Shown here piece by piece: positions 9,630 to 18,575 of a DNA stretch of 64,000 nt (within the stretch, counting starts at the first letter, position 1; each line of letters starts with the position of its first letter). Both the position numbers and the translations under genes were made by a program. Below the pieces are notes generated by a model. The model was not told the origin of the DNA, searched no databases, and was given only the letters and a program-made list of their open reading frames with translations. The stretch is taken from assembly GCF_013044135.1 (NCBI RefSeq), contig NZ_JABEPP010000001.1, positions 496,001-560,000 on the forward strand. Direction: 5' to 3'. The DNA is from Enterovirga aerilata (GTDB lineage: Bacteria > Pseudomonadota > Alphaproteobacteria > Rhizobiales > Beijerinckiaceae).

Positions 9630-9639
9630 GGGGACGCAT

Positions 9640-9825
9640 ATGGGAGTGGCCAGCAACACCACCGACAACAGGCAGGGCCAGGGCACTCTGCGCGATGCCG
9701 GCAAGGGCATCGATGCCCCGCGTCTCACGCCGCAGGGCCGGACCGACCCGGATGCCGCCGGCGAGGACGACACCTCCCCGAAGGGCGGCTCCGAGCAGGG
9801 ACAGCCGAGCAAGGCCGAGGGCTGA
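9640..9825 (+). CDS. Hypothetical small hydrophilic protein
   Basis: A 61-residue protein, MGVASNTTDNRQGQGTLRDA and onward, with no hydrophobic segment and many Gly, Asp, Gln and Lys residues. GAGGGGA lies 6 bases before the ATG. It follows the preceding disordered-protein gene by 10 bases and is probably cotranscribed. Codon use matches coding sequence of the neighbourhood, but with this length and composition the call remains moderate. Confidence 0.5.
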   Translation: MGVASNTTDNRQGQGTLRDAGKGIDAPRLTPQGRTDPDAAGEDDTSPKGGSEQGQPSKAEG

Positions 9826-10059
9826 GAGCGGCGACGTGCCCGCCCTCGCGACATCCCCGGGCGAACGAAGCGGAGCGTAACGGGTCATCTCCCACCCGCC
9901 GGGAGAGAGGTCGGGCCGGAGACCCGAGACCCTCCGTCGGCAGCCATGGTCCTTGCGAACCCGGGAATGTCCGGAGGGCTGCGCCGCCTGCCCGGACCCG
10001 TCACATGGATGTTACCTCGCGGCGCGAGGAGCGGCCCGTCGTCCAGACGGAGACCCGAC

Positions 10060-10983
10060 ATGCTGTCACGCCGCACCGCGCTCGGGAGCGCGCTCGCCGC
10101 CACGCTCGCCACCCGGTTCGCCGGCTTCGCGGCCGCCCAGGACGGGGCGTTCCGGTTCGGCATCGTGGCCGATCCGCAATATGCGCCGGTGCCGCCGAAC
10201 CTCGCCAGCGGCCGCTACTACGCGAACAGCCTGTGGAAGATGCAGGAGGCCGTGGCCGAGCTGAACAGGCACGACCTGAAGTTCGTCGCGACGCTCGGTG
10301 ACATCATCGACCGGCACTGGGAGAGCTTCGGCCACGTCCTGCCCGTCTATGACGGCCTGAAGCACCCGAAGGTCTTCGTGCTCGGCAACCACGATTACGA
10401 GGTCGGCCGCGAGTTCCTTCGGTCGGTGGTGCGGACGGTGGGGATGCCCAATGCCTATTACGATTTCGCCGGCGGCGGCTACCGCTTCGTCGTGATCGAC
10501 GGCAACGACGTCTCGACTTTCGCGCCGCCCGTCGGCGATCCGCGCCGCGAGCTTGCCGCCGAGCGCCTCGCCAGGCTCAAGGCTTCGGGGGCGCCCAATG
10601 CGCAGAGCTGGAACGGCTCGCTCTCCGACGAGCAGTTCGCCTGGCTGCAGAGGACCCTCGATGCCGCCCGCACGGCCCGAGAGAACGTGGTCGTGCTCGG
10701 CCATTACCCCGTCTTCCCGGCCGACAAGCACAATATGTGGGACTCGCAGCGGATCGTCGATCTGCTGACGAGCTACGACAATTTCGTCGCCTATCTCTGC
10801 GGCCACAACCACGCCGGCAATTACGGCGAGATCGGCGGGCGCCACTTCATCAATTTCCGCGGCATGGTCGATACGCCGACCACCACGGCCTACTCGATCG
10901 TGGAGATGCATCCCGACCGGCTGCGGATCGAGGGCTTCGGCCGCGAGGAGAGCCGGTCCTACGCGATCCGGGCCCGAGCCTGA
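10060..10983 (+). CDS. Tat-exported metallophosphoesterase
   Basis: A 307-residue calcineurin-like phosphoesterase, resembling the ADP-ribose/CDP-alcohol diphosphatase branch. The N-terminus MLSRRTALGSALAATLATRF has a twin-arginine motif and a cleavable hydrophobic stretch ending AAAQD. Metal-binding motifs are in order: FGIVADPQY (Asp), LGDIIDRHW (GD), LGNHDYEVG (GNHD), VLGHYPV (GH) and CGHNHAGNYG (GHxH). It is therefore expected to act in the periplasm. The ATG at 10060 places the twin arginines at the usual distance from the start. It is convergent with the NHL-propeller gene. Confidence 0.87.
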   Translation: MLSRRTALGSALAATLATRFAGFAAAQDGAFRFGIVADPQYAPVPPNLASGRYYANSLWKMQEAVAELNRHDLKFVATLGDIIDRHWESFGHVLPVYDGLKHPKVFVLGNHDYEVGREFLRSVVRTVGMPNAYYDFAGGGYRFVVIDGNDVSTFAPPVGDPRRELAAERLARLKASGAPNAQSWNGSLSDEQFAWLQRTLDAARTARENVVVLGHYPVFPADKHNMWDSQRIVDLLTSYDNFVAYLCGHNHAGNYGEIGGRHFINFRGMVDTPTTTAYSIVEMHPDRLRIEGFGREESRSYAIRARA

Positions 10984-11032
10984 CTAGGGGAGCCGCCTCC
11001 CGCTCCGCCAGCCTCCTGCAGGGGCCGCCCCG

Positions 11033-12145
11033 CTACTGTACGGCGGCGCGCTTCCTGAGCACCATGTCGCCGCGGAACAGGAACTTCTGCGTCCGTTTCG
11101 CGGTGTCGACCTCGGTCGTGAAGACGTTGCCCTTCGAGTCGACCGCGAGGTTGTGCACCCAGTGGAACTGGCCCGCATTGCGGCCATTGCGGCCGAAGGC
11201 CCCCAAGACGTCGCCCGTCTCGCGGTCGAGCGTGCGCACCTCGTTGTTCTCGCCGTCCGCATTCAGGAGGAAGCTCTCCTTCTCGTCCGGCCAGAGCGCC
11301 AGTTCCCATACGGCCCCGTTGCCGCGCGTGGCCTTCTCGACGAAGAACTCCTTCACGAAGCTCCCGTCCCTCCGGAAGACCTGCACGCGGTTGCTGACCC
11401 GGTCGCAGACATAGACGAGCCCGTCCCGTGCCACCTGGACGCAATGGACCGGGTTCCTGAACTGGGCCGGGGGCGTCTCGCCCGGGCTGTAGGCCGGAAG
11501 CCTCTCGTCGGTCGGCGGCTTGCCGTAGGCGCCCCACATCCGCTTGTAGGCGCCGGTATCGGCGTCGAACACGATGATGCGCCTGTTGCCGTAGCCGTCC
11601 GCCACGAAGAGCTCGTTGGTCGCGGCGTCGACCATCATGCCGGCCGGTCGGCCGAGCCGGCTCGTGTCGAGGCTGTTCGTCTGCGGCCCCTGCTTGCCGA
11701 TCTGCATCACGAACTTGCCGTCGGCCGTGAACTTCAGGATCTGCCCGTCCTGCTCGCCGTTCCCGGCGAGCCAAACGAAACCTTTGTGGTCGATGTGGAT
11801 TCCGTGCTCGCTCTGGGGCCAGCTGTAGCCCTCGCCCGGGCCGCCCCAGCTCCTGATGAGGTCGCCGGCCTGGTTGAACACGAGCACGGGCGGGGCCGGC
11901 CTGCAGCATTTCGAGCGCGGCGGATCGAGGCTCGCGCCCTTCTCGTCATCGGTCAGCGTACGCGGGCGCTGCACCACCCAGACATTGTCCTCGGCATCCA
12001 CGGCGACACCTGCCGCCTGGCCCATGAGCCACTCGTTCGGGAGCGGCTTCGGCCAGGCCGCATCGACCTCGAACCTGAGAGGTTCCGCCGCATCGGCGGC
12101 AAACGACAGTACGAGCGCCGCCGCAGCGGCTACGACCAGCCTCAT
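11033..12145 (-). CDS. Exported NHL-repeat beta-propeller protein
   Basis: A 370-residue protein with a Sec signal peptide (MRLVVAAAAALVLSFAADAA) followed by about six propeller blades. Blade signatures include GVAVDAEDNVWVVQ, GIHIDHKGFVWLAGNG, GMMVDAATNELFVADGYGN, CVQVARDGLVYVCDRVSNR and NLAVDSKGNVFTTEV, with the D..G..V pattern of NHL repeats. Such proteins act as binding scaffolds or lyases in the periplasm; no catalytic signature is clear. GGGAGG lies 8 bases before the ATG. It follows the SPW gene on the same strand with an 83-base gap. Confidence 0.82.
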   Translation of the reverse strand: MRLVVAAAAALVLSFAADAAEPLRFEVDAAWPKPLPNEWLMGQAAGVAVDAEDNVWVVQRPRTLTDDEKGASLDPPRSKCCRPAPPVLVFNQAGDLIRSWGGPGEGYSWPQSEHGIHIDHKGFVWLAGNGEQDGQILKFTADGKFVMQIGKQGPQTNSLDTSRLGRPAGMMVDAATNELFVADGYGNRRIIVFDADTGAYKRMWGAYGKPPTDERLPAYSPGETPPAQFRNPVHCVQVARDGLVYVCDRVSNRVQVFRRDGSFVKEFFVEKATRGNGAVWELALWPDEKESFLLNADGENNEVRTLDRETGDVLGAFGRNGRNAGQFHWVHNLAVDSKGNVFTTEVDTAKRTQKFLFRGDMVLRKRAAVQ

Positions 12146-12228
12146 CGGACCACCCTCCCTGACGCATCTTGTTCAGCGGAGTATCGGCCGGTCCGCGGCT
12201 TCGATCCAGCGATATCGGCGGAGTGGGG

Positions 12229-12606
12229 TCAGGCCCTGTTACCGGCGATCCGATCGGGCAGGCGCGGCGCCCGCTCGGTGGCGAGCCCCGCTGCGACGGA
12301 GAAGAGACCGAAGAGGAGATGCGGCCAGACCACGCGGTCCGCGAAGCCGAAGATCCATGGCGAGGCCGCCAGGACCGCGCCGCCTGCGACGTCGAGCATG
12401 AGGTGGACCGGCACTGCGATGACCGGCAGAAGCCCGACCTCGTAGTCCGTGAGCAGGCTGTAGAGGATCGCGCCGGCGCCGAGGATCCAGGCCATGTAGG
12501 CGGCAGGCCCGTCGCCGGCGAAGCCCAGCGTCCAGGGCGCGGTGCCGAGGAGCAGGCCCCAGGCATAGTCGACGAGCCCATGGATCCGGGTAGGGATGAA
12601 CCGCAT
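12229..12606 (-). CDS. SPW-repeat integral membrane protein
   Basis: A 125-residue protein with four hydrophobic helices containing two SPW-like motifs: GTAPWTLGFAGDGPAAYMAW near the start and LAASPWIFGFADRVVWPHL in the second half. The length and the internal duplication fit the SPW repeat family of the inner membrane. GGAGG lies 5 bases before the ATG at 12606, so the longer upstream reading is not needed. No function is known for the family. Confidence 0.85.
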   Translation of the reverse strand: MRFIPTRIHGLVDYAWGLLLGTAPWTLGFAGDGPAAYMAWILGAGAILYSLLTDYEVGLLPVIAVPVHLMLDVAGGAVLAASPWIFGFADRVVWPHLLFGLFSVAAGLATERAPRLPDRIAGNRA

Positions 12607-12868
12607 CGCGCCCTCCGGTTCGCGAGAAGCACAACAGTCGGCCGGCGACGCCGTTCCCCTGCGATCCGCAGCCGGGGCAGCGGGAGGAACACGCCTGTCT
12701 CCTCCCTCGTCAGAAGACATCGTCGGGCGCTGCGGGCGTCGGGAGCCGTCTTGCGCGACCTTCACGCGGGCGGCAGGTGCAACCAGTTTCGATCCACGCT
12801 CCGGCGCAGGAGCGACCTGCGTCCATGCGCCGGCCAGTTCTGCGGCTGCAACTGGAACTGCGCGTGCT

Positions 12869-13150
12869 CTAGCCCGTACCATCCCTTGCCGAGCGCCCGG
12901 CTTCGGGAGCATCCTGCCGCGTCGCCTTCAACACGCCCCGGAGATCGTTGACCAGTTCGTTCGTCAAGTTGGATAGGCCAGGCTCATCTGATGCTCGTCT
13001 CATCATCAGCAGGCCAAACAACAGGCAGCCACAACTTCCGAATAAGGGGTAAAGTAGTAAGGAATATGGGCCGAATGCAGGCCAGAACAGGAGGCAGCTT
13101 ACACCCGATACGATGCCTGCAAGCGCGAGCGGAAGCAACATGGTGCTCAA
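12869..13150 (-). CDS. Hypothetical membrane protein
   Basis: A 93-residue protein with two hydrophobic helices (LLPLALAGIVSGVSCLLFW and SLLLYPLFGSCGCLLFGLLM) and a polar C-terminal tail, SNLTNELVNDLRGVLKATRQ. AAGGAG lies 7 bases before a TTG at 13150; the ATG at 13141 is 16 bases from it, so the TTG start is preferred. Base composition is a little lower in GC than its neighbours, and an AT-rich stretch upstream could hold its promoter. I recognise no family. Confidence 0.5.
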   Translation of the reverse strand: MSTMLLPLALAGIVSGVSCLLFWPAFGPYSLLLYPLFGSCGCLLFGLLMMRRASDEPGLSNLTNELVNDLRGVLKATRQDAPEAGRSARDGTG

Positions 13151-13694
13151 TGTGCCGCTCCTTGGTTAATGAATAATTATGTTTCTGGTCTGGGCACTAT
13201 CAGCCGAGACTAAAAATTGGGCAATACGCCTCGATGTCACACTGAAGCGACCTGCCGACGATCCCTCAAGCCCCCCGCGCTAGATATCCCCAGCGTCCTT
13301 CGCCGCGTCCGCCGGTTGCGCTACCCGGATCGATCACAAGCTGCGACCCGCAGCGGACGGGAACAGAGCCTGCGCGGTCCGGCCAAAGGCTGCGGCCGCC
13401 ATTGCCTGGCCGCGTGCGCAGCCCGAGACGGGCAGGCGCGTCGTGAATTCGGGTTGGATGGGCGCCGTCCAGACCCGGACGGGCACCCGCCCGCGCAGGG
13501 CTAAACCGCTATCCGGAAGGTGTAGAGGCGGGCAGGCGCAAGGGCCGCCAGTGGCGGAACGCTCCCGCTCGGGACCACCCGACGATGCTTCAGCCTGTCG
13601 ATGGAGCCGTTCAGGCCGGTCTCAGGCCAGGCAGCGTGCTTCGTCAGAGTGGCGGACGTCCAGAATTCCACCAACCGAACTCATGATCTCCCCT
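13151..13694. other. Intergenic region without a convincing gene
   Basis: 544 bases between the small membrane protein and the sugar transferase stop. The first 80 bases are AT-rich for this genome (around 13160-13225) and may carry the promoter of the minus-strand gene. The rest is GC-rich with open frames of low coding character in several phases. I see no RNA gene, terminator or repeat. Confidence 0.5.
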
Positions 13695-15086
13695 CTAGTA
13701 CGCCCGATGGGAAATCAACTTCGTGCATGTCAGCGCCAATATACGGAGATCCAGCTCAAGAGACCAGTTTTCGATGTACCAGAGATCATGATCAACGCGG
13801 GCCTTCATGTCCTCGACACGAGGCGTCTCGCCTCTGAACCCATTGACCTGCGCCCAGCCGGTGAGGCCAGGCTTGACATGCTGCCGGTGCGCGTAGTTGT
13901 CGATGACATCGCTGTAGATCTCGTCATGGGCGACTGCATGCGGCCGCGGGCCGATAACGGACATGTCTCCCTTGATGACGTTCCAGAGCTGAGGCAGTTC
14001 GTCGATGCTGGTCCGGCGAAGCCACCGGCCAACGCGGGTCACCCGCCGATCGCTTCGCGTCGCCTGAACGACTTCACCGCCGTCTTCCAAGACATGCATC
14101 GTGCGGAACTTCAAAATCTTGAAAGACCGCCCATTGAAGCCCCGCCGCGTCTGCCTGAAGAGGATCGGTCCTGCGGAATCGAACTTCACCGCCGCAGCAA
14201 CGAAGAGAAGGAGCGGTGCGAGCGCCGCGATCGCCAGACCGGCCACGACAAGGTCCAGAATACGCTTCGCGGAGCGTTCGACCAATGTAAGCGGCTCCCG
14301 CTTGACCTCGACCAGCCCGAAGCTCCCGTATCCACGCCGGCGCTGGAAAAGCAGATATGAAGCCGCGTCGTCCGGCAGAACACTGGCGGGGAGCGGCGTC
14401 GAGCGCAGCTCGAAAACGATGATCGGCAGGATGTGGAGATGGCGATACGGAAGGTGTATCAATATCTCCTCGACGTTCGATCCTCGCAGCTGGGCTATCG
14501 CTTTGGCTACGCGGACAGGAATCTCTTGGGAATTTGATCTGTCGAGGGAGATGGTTTCCGTTATCTCGAAGCCGTTCCTGAGAAGTGCCTGCTTCTTGCT
14601 GGGTGCGAGCTCGTCGTCACTCCACGTCAGAAGCGCGACGGGCCGACGCTTCAGTCCGCCCCGATCCAATTCCGAGCTGAGATGTCTGCTCCAAAAGGCC
14701 CTTGCGCCGATCAGCTGTACCGAGCACAGACAGACGAACGCAACCGTCTCTCCCTGGAATAGTCTCAATTCAGATTGTATGAGCCGAACAATGAAATATG
14801 CCATGAAAATGGATATGAACAGATGGCTGACAACGTACTTGATCTGATCATATAACGATAAGAGATGTTCAACTTTGTACAACCCACGATAGAAGAGCGT
14901 GGCGCTGCAGACGGAAGCGACGAGAATGGCGAAGCCAAGGTATAGATCCGGATGATGGGGGTAGGCGTAGAAAAACCCGTGTAGATAGGCTGACACAGGT
15001 CCGGAAAGCGTGATGATCGCGAAATCAAGCCCTGCGGCAGAGATTTCGACCCGATGATGCGGATACCGCGGCAAAGACTCACTCAT
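13695..15086 (-). CDS. Polyprenyl-phosphate sugar-1-phosphate transferase (EPS priming enzyme)
   Basis: Transfers a hexose-1-phosphate to undecaprenyl phosphate, the first step of exopolysaccharide repeat-unit synthesis at the inner membrane. The 463-residue protein has an N-terminal membrane part with four or five helices, a central soluble domain and the conserved C-terminal catalytic domain: FRQTRRGFNGRSFKILKFRT, SIDELPQLWNVIKGDMSVIG and KPGLTGWAQVNGFRGET. This is the WbaP/CpsE/PssY two-domain type. AAGG lies 5 bases before the ATG. GC content is lower than in the flanking genes, particularly in the N-terminal half, a hint of transfer. It opens the EPS locus. Confidence 0.93.
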   Translation of the reverse strand: MSESLPRYPHHRVEISAAGLDFAIITLSGPVSAYLHGFFYAYPHHPDLYLGFAILVASVCSATLFYRGLYKVEHLLSLYDQIKYVVSHLFISIFMAYFIVRLIQSELRLFQGETVAFVCLCSVQLIGARAFWSRHLSSELDRGGLKRRPVALLTWSDDELAPSKKQALLRNGFEITETISLDRSNSQEIPVRVAKAIAQLRGSNVEEILIHLPYRHLHILPIIVFELRSTPLPASVLPDDAASYLLFQRRRGYGSFGLVEVKREPLTLVERSAKRILDLVVAGLAIAALAPLLLFVAAAVKFDSAGPILFRQTRRGFNGRSFKILKFRTMHVLEDGGEVVQATRSDRRVTRVGRWLRRTSIDELPQLWNVIKGDMSVIGPRPHAVAHDEIYSDVIDNYAHRQHVKPGLTGWAQVNGFRGETPRVEDMKARVDHDLWYIENWSLELDLRILALTCTKLISHRAY

Positions 15087-15641
15087 CAGCGCCTTCGTTC
15101 GCTCCTAGTCCGCTGGGCTAAGGGGTGCCGCTATCGCCCTCTGAGCGTATCATAGGCGGCAATCCTCGATCTAGCGGTTTCGGCTTAATCCACGTCATAT
15201 CAGGTCGTTCGGAAGTACTTGGCGCATTCGGCGGACGTGAACGCGTCCGGGACCGCGTCGAGCCGGGCCCGAAATGCTCCAGCGGTTCGCGTGGTTGCCT
15301 CGCGCAGGAGGGCCTAAGCTTGGCGAAGGCATTCTCGCTGGGGGAGAACTCGGAGCTGGTTGGCCTGCCGGGGCGGGCCGGATGGGAGAAGAGGCCGCCG
15401 CGCGCCGCTCCACGCCTTGCGGCGGGAGAACTTGCCCGGGAGATCCGTTCGCCTGTGTTAGAAGAAGCTTGGCTGGCGCGGCCAGGCCTCCCTTCCGGGA
15501 ACTGTCGCGGCCGCTGTCGCGATGCCTATTCGTGATCGTGCGCTAACTCTTCGTTGCGCCGATCGATGCATTCGATGATGTTTCGAGGATCATTGCTACA
15601 AACATTGATCTTAGACGGTTCCCGTCAGTTCGGGGACCCGC
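15087..15641. other. Intergenic region between divergent EPS genes
   Basis: 555 bases separate the minus-strand sugar transferase from the plus-strand GH5 gene. It must contain both promoters. The part from 15540 to 15620 is AT-richer, but no clear -35/-10 pair was found. An open frame at 15125-15535 has no recognisable similarity, no good ribosome site and poor codon character, so it was not called. Confidence 0.5.
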
Positions 15642-18575
15642 ATGAATCTCGGGATAAATCTGTCCGGCGCCCGCTACGGACTGCTGGCCGATTTCAGTAG
15701 CATCGACTACTTCGCCGCCCGCGGATTTTCCACCATCAGGCTCCCGCTCGACTGGGAGCTTCTGCAACCCAAGCTCAATGGGCCGCTGGAGGCCAGCCTG
15801 ATGACGCAGGTCCATGCCTTCGTCTCCTATGCCGAGGCGCGGGGGATGGACGTCATCATCGACCTGCACAATTACGGCTCCTATGCCGGCCACCTGATCG
15901 GGACCGCTCAGACGCCGGTCAAGGCCTTCGCCGATTTCTGGGGCCGCATGGCGGCCGAGTTCAAGAACGACGCCAATGTCTCGTTCGGGCTGATGAACGA
16001 GCCGCAACTCGCCTCGGCCGGGGCCTGGCTGCCGGCCGTGAACGCTGCCGTGTCGGCGATCCGGGCCGCCGGAGCGACCTCGCAGGAGATCCTCGTTTCC
16101 GGCACCTATTGGGACGGCGCCCATAACTGGACGCAGACCGACAACGCCTCGGTACTCGGGACGAAGGGAGCGATCGTCGACCCGTCGGACAACATCGTCT
16201 TCGAGGTTCACCAGTACCTGGACGATACGTCCGGCAAGCACGAATGGGTCGTGTCCGAGACGATCGGCGTCGAGCGTCTGACGGCGATCACGGAATGGGC
16301 CCGCGAAACGGGCTCGAGGCTTTATCTGGGCGAGTTCGGGGTTGCGAACAATCCGACCGCGCTGATCGCTCTCGGCAACATGCTGAATTTCCTGGCCGCA
16401 AATAGCGATGTCTGGGTGGGCGCCGCGTATTGGGCGGCGGGAAAGGGCTGGCAGGATTACATGTACTCTGTCGAGCCGAACCACGGCATTCTCGACATGC
16501 CGCAGATGGCGGTGCTCGCGCAGCATACCGACACGCGCACGGTGGCAAAGACGCTCCCGGACGGCCTCGTGGAGGTCCTGACATTCGTCGGCGATAGCTC
16601 ATCCGCGAGCATCAGGGACGTTGTCGCTGCGGACGGCCGGCTACTCTCCCGGACGCTGTTCGACCCCGAAGCCAGGGTGACGCGCAGCGTCGAGGTTCGG
16701 TCCGACCAAACCCTCAAGCTCTCGATCCACTCGGTGCCAGGCTCGGCCCCGGACATCGTCGAGATCTACACGCCGACGGACGAGATCGTCAGCCGCACCA
16801 CGTTCAACACCGACGGCTCGAAACTCCTGCAGTTCTTCGGCGAGAACGAGTGGCAGACTGTCCGGTCCGAAACCTACACGGCCGACGGCCGGTTGGCGGA
16901 GGTCTTCATCAAGAACCCGGACGGGACGCTCGTCGTCCAGCATTACGCGAACGACATAATCTCCAGCGTCGAGACGTTCGACGCAGGCTGGAACTTCATC
17001 TCCCGCTCGAGTTACGACGCCGCGGGACGGCTCACCAGAACCCAAAGCGTGGATGATTCCGGTCACAACGTCGTGACCGAGTACGGCAGCGCTGGGACGG
17101 TACCCACGACAGCCTACGTCTACGACACGTCCTGGAAGCTCATCGGTACGAGAAGCTACGATGCGGAGGGGCTTCTTCTGCTCGAGCGTACGAAGCTCGC
17201 CGGCGGAGGCGAACAGGTCGACAGCTATCAGGGCGGCCGAATAACCCAGACGGAGCTCTTCGATCGGGCCGGCGCCCTGGTGTCGCGCACGGTGCGCGAT
17301 TCTGACGGTACGCGAACCGTGTCCAGCTTCGAGAACGGCGTGATCGAGACACTCGAGGTCGTCGCTTCCTCCGGTCAGATCCTGGCCCGCACCTGTTACG
17401 ACGATTCAGGCCTCGTAAGTACGGTCGAGCGTACGGCCGAGGATGGAACGCGCCTGCTCGAGACCTATCGGTCAGGCACCGCATCGCTCGCAACATCCGA
17501 GGCCTATGCGGCGGATGGACGTCTCGTCAGCCGGACGACCTACGATGTCGAGGGCCGGGTCTCCGAGGTTCTGACCGAGAGCTCGGACGGAACGCACACG
17601 GTCGCCAAGTACGCGGCTGGCGCCACGACGCCCTCTACGCTTGACGTCTTCGACGCGTCCTGGGCCATCGTGAGCCGGACGCATTTTGATCCCGACGGCG
17701 ATGTCACCGCGATCGATCGGATCGACGCCTCCGGACGACATCTCGTCGACAGTTTCGAACCGGGGTCCAGGTCGCCGATCCGGTCGGAGATCTATGATGC
17801 GAGCTGGAATCTGGTCAGCCGCACGACTTTCGATGGCGAGGGCCGCGTCGTCGAAACCCTGCAAGAAGGCACGGACGGAACTCATACGGTCGCGAGATTC
17901 ACTGCCGGGGCGGAGCATCCGTCCACGGTGGACGTGTTCAGCCCGGATTGGAGCATTCTGAGCAGAGCTCATTACGATCAGAACGGCGCGTTCATCGCGA
18001 TCGACCGCATCGACCCGTCCGGGAGACACCTGGTCGACAGCTTCGAGCCGGGCTCCGCGTCGCCGATCAGATCGGAGGTGTATGACGCGAGCTGGAATCT
18101 CCTCAGCCGCATCACGTACGACAGCGATGGTCGCATAACGACCGTGCAGCACGACAAGGCCGACGGAGGCCACCTTATCGCAAGGTACGATGCTGACGGC
18201 GACCTGCAGTACCTGGACACGTTCGCGCCGAACTGGGCGATGCTTGCGCGGGCCACGTTCCTCGACGATGGCAGCCTGCAGGCAGTCGACCATATCGGCG
18301 CGGACGGCTCCCACCGGGTCGACACCTTCCGCGGCGGCTCCGAGCAGGCCTACAGGTCCGAATTCTACGATCCTCAATGGCGCTTCATCGAGGGCAGGGG
18401 CTTTGCCGACGGCGGCGGGCCGACAAGCGAGCTGGCGGCGGAGGCGTGGAACTTCGCCGAGAGCGGAGGACCGGGCGGGAGCGTCGTTCCAGCGCCGGCC
18501 TGGACGGACGATACCCTCTCCGCATCAGCCTCGTCCGACCACTTCCCCGTCTCCGGCTGGTTACTCGCCGGGTGA
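15642..18575 (+). CDS. GH5-family glycosidase fused to a long Trp-centred repeat array
   Basis: A 977-residue protein. Residues 1-300 are a GH5 cellulase-like TIM barrel: GFSTIRLPLDW, VIIDLHNYGSY, the acid/base NEP with Glu120, HQYLDD and the nucleophile in LYLGEFG (Glu231). Residues about 330-945 are tandem units of roughly 48 residues, each with a core like YDASWNLVSRTTFD and a DG.H.V..F half. Two pairs form a nearly identical 96-residue superunit. The repeats look like relatives of YD/RHS-type beta repeats but centre on Trp. There is no Sec or Tat signal; the start follows GGGGA at 5 bases, so truncation is unlikely. Export route unknown; type I secretion is possible. The last 15 bases overlap the convergent acyltransferase. 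Confidence 0.85.
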   Translation: MNLGINLSGARYGLLADFSSIDYFAARGFSTIRLPLDWELLQPKLNGPLEASLMTQVHAFVSYAEARGMDVIIDLHNYGSYAGHLIGTAQTPVKAFADFWGRMAAEFKNDANVSFGLMNEPQLASAGAWLPAVNAAVSAIRAAGATSQEILVSGTYWDGAHNWTQTDNASVLGTKGAIVDPSDNIVFEVHQYLDDTSGKHEWVVSETIGVERLTAITEWARETGSRLYLGEFGVANNPTALIALGNMLNFLAANSDVWVGAAYWAAGKGWQDYMYSVEPNHGILDMPQMAVLAQHTDTRTVAKTLPDGLVEVLTFVGDSSSASIRDVVAADGRLLSRTLFDPEARVTRSVEVRSDQTLKLSIHSVPGSAPDIVEIYTPTDEIVSRTTFNTDGSKLLQFFGENEWQTVRSETYTADGRLAEVFIKNPDGTLVVQHYANDIISSVETFDAGWNFISRSSYDAAGRLTRTQSVDDSGHNVVTEYGSAGTVPTTAYVYDTSWKLIGTRSYDAEGLLLLERTKLAGGGEQVDSYQGGRITQTELFDRAGALVSRTVRDSDGTRTVSSFENGVIETLEVVASSGQILARTCYDDSGLVSTVERTAEDGTRLLETYRSGTASLATSEAYAADGRLVSRTTYDVEGRVSEVLTESSDGTHTVAKYAAGATTPSTLDVFDASWAIVSRTHFDPDGDVTAIDRIDASGRHLVDSFEPGSRSPIRSEIYDASWNLVSRTTFDGEGRVVETLQEGTDGTHTVARFTAGAEHPSTVDVFSPDWSILSRAHYDQNGAFIAIDRIDPSGRHLVDSFEPGSASPIRSEVYDASWNLLSRITYDSDGRITTVQHDKADGGHLIARYDADGDLQYLDTFAPNWAMLARATFLDDGSLQAVDHIGADGSHRVDTFRGGSEQAYRSEFYDPQWRFIEGRGFADGGGPTSELAAEAWNFAESGGPGGSVVPAPAWTDDTLSASASSDHFPVSGWLLAG
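17711..18286 (+). repeat. 288-bp tandem superrepeat inside the GH5 gene
   Basis: The stretch starting at 17711 recurs at 17999 with high DNA identity, for example GATCGATCGGATCGACG against GATCGACCGCATCGACC, and continues through the YDASWNL core (17790 and 18078). The period is 288 bases, or 96 residues, equal to two protein repeat units. Less similar copies flank it on both sides. Confidence 0.75.

Noticed and set aside
15125-15535. 136-codon open frame in the gap before the GH5 gene
   Set aside because: No ribosome site, odd composition and no family similarity.
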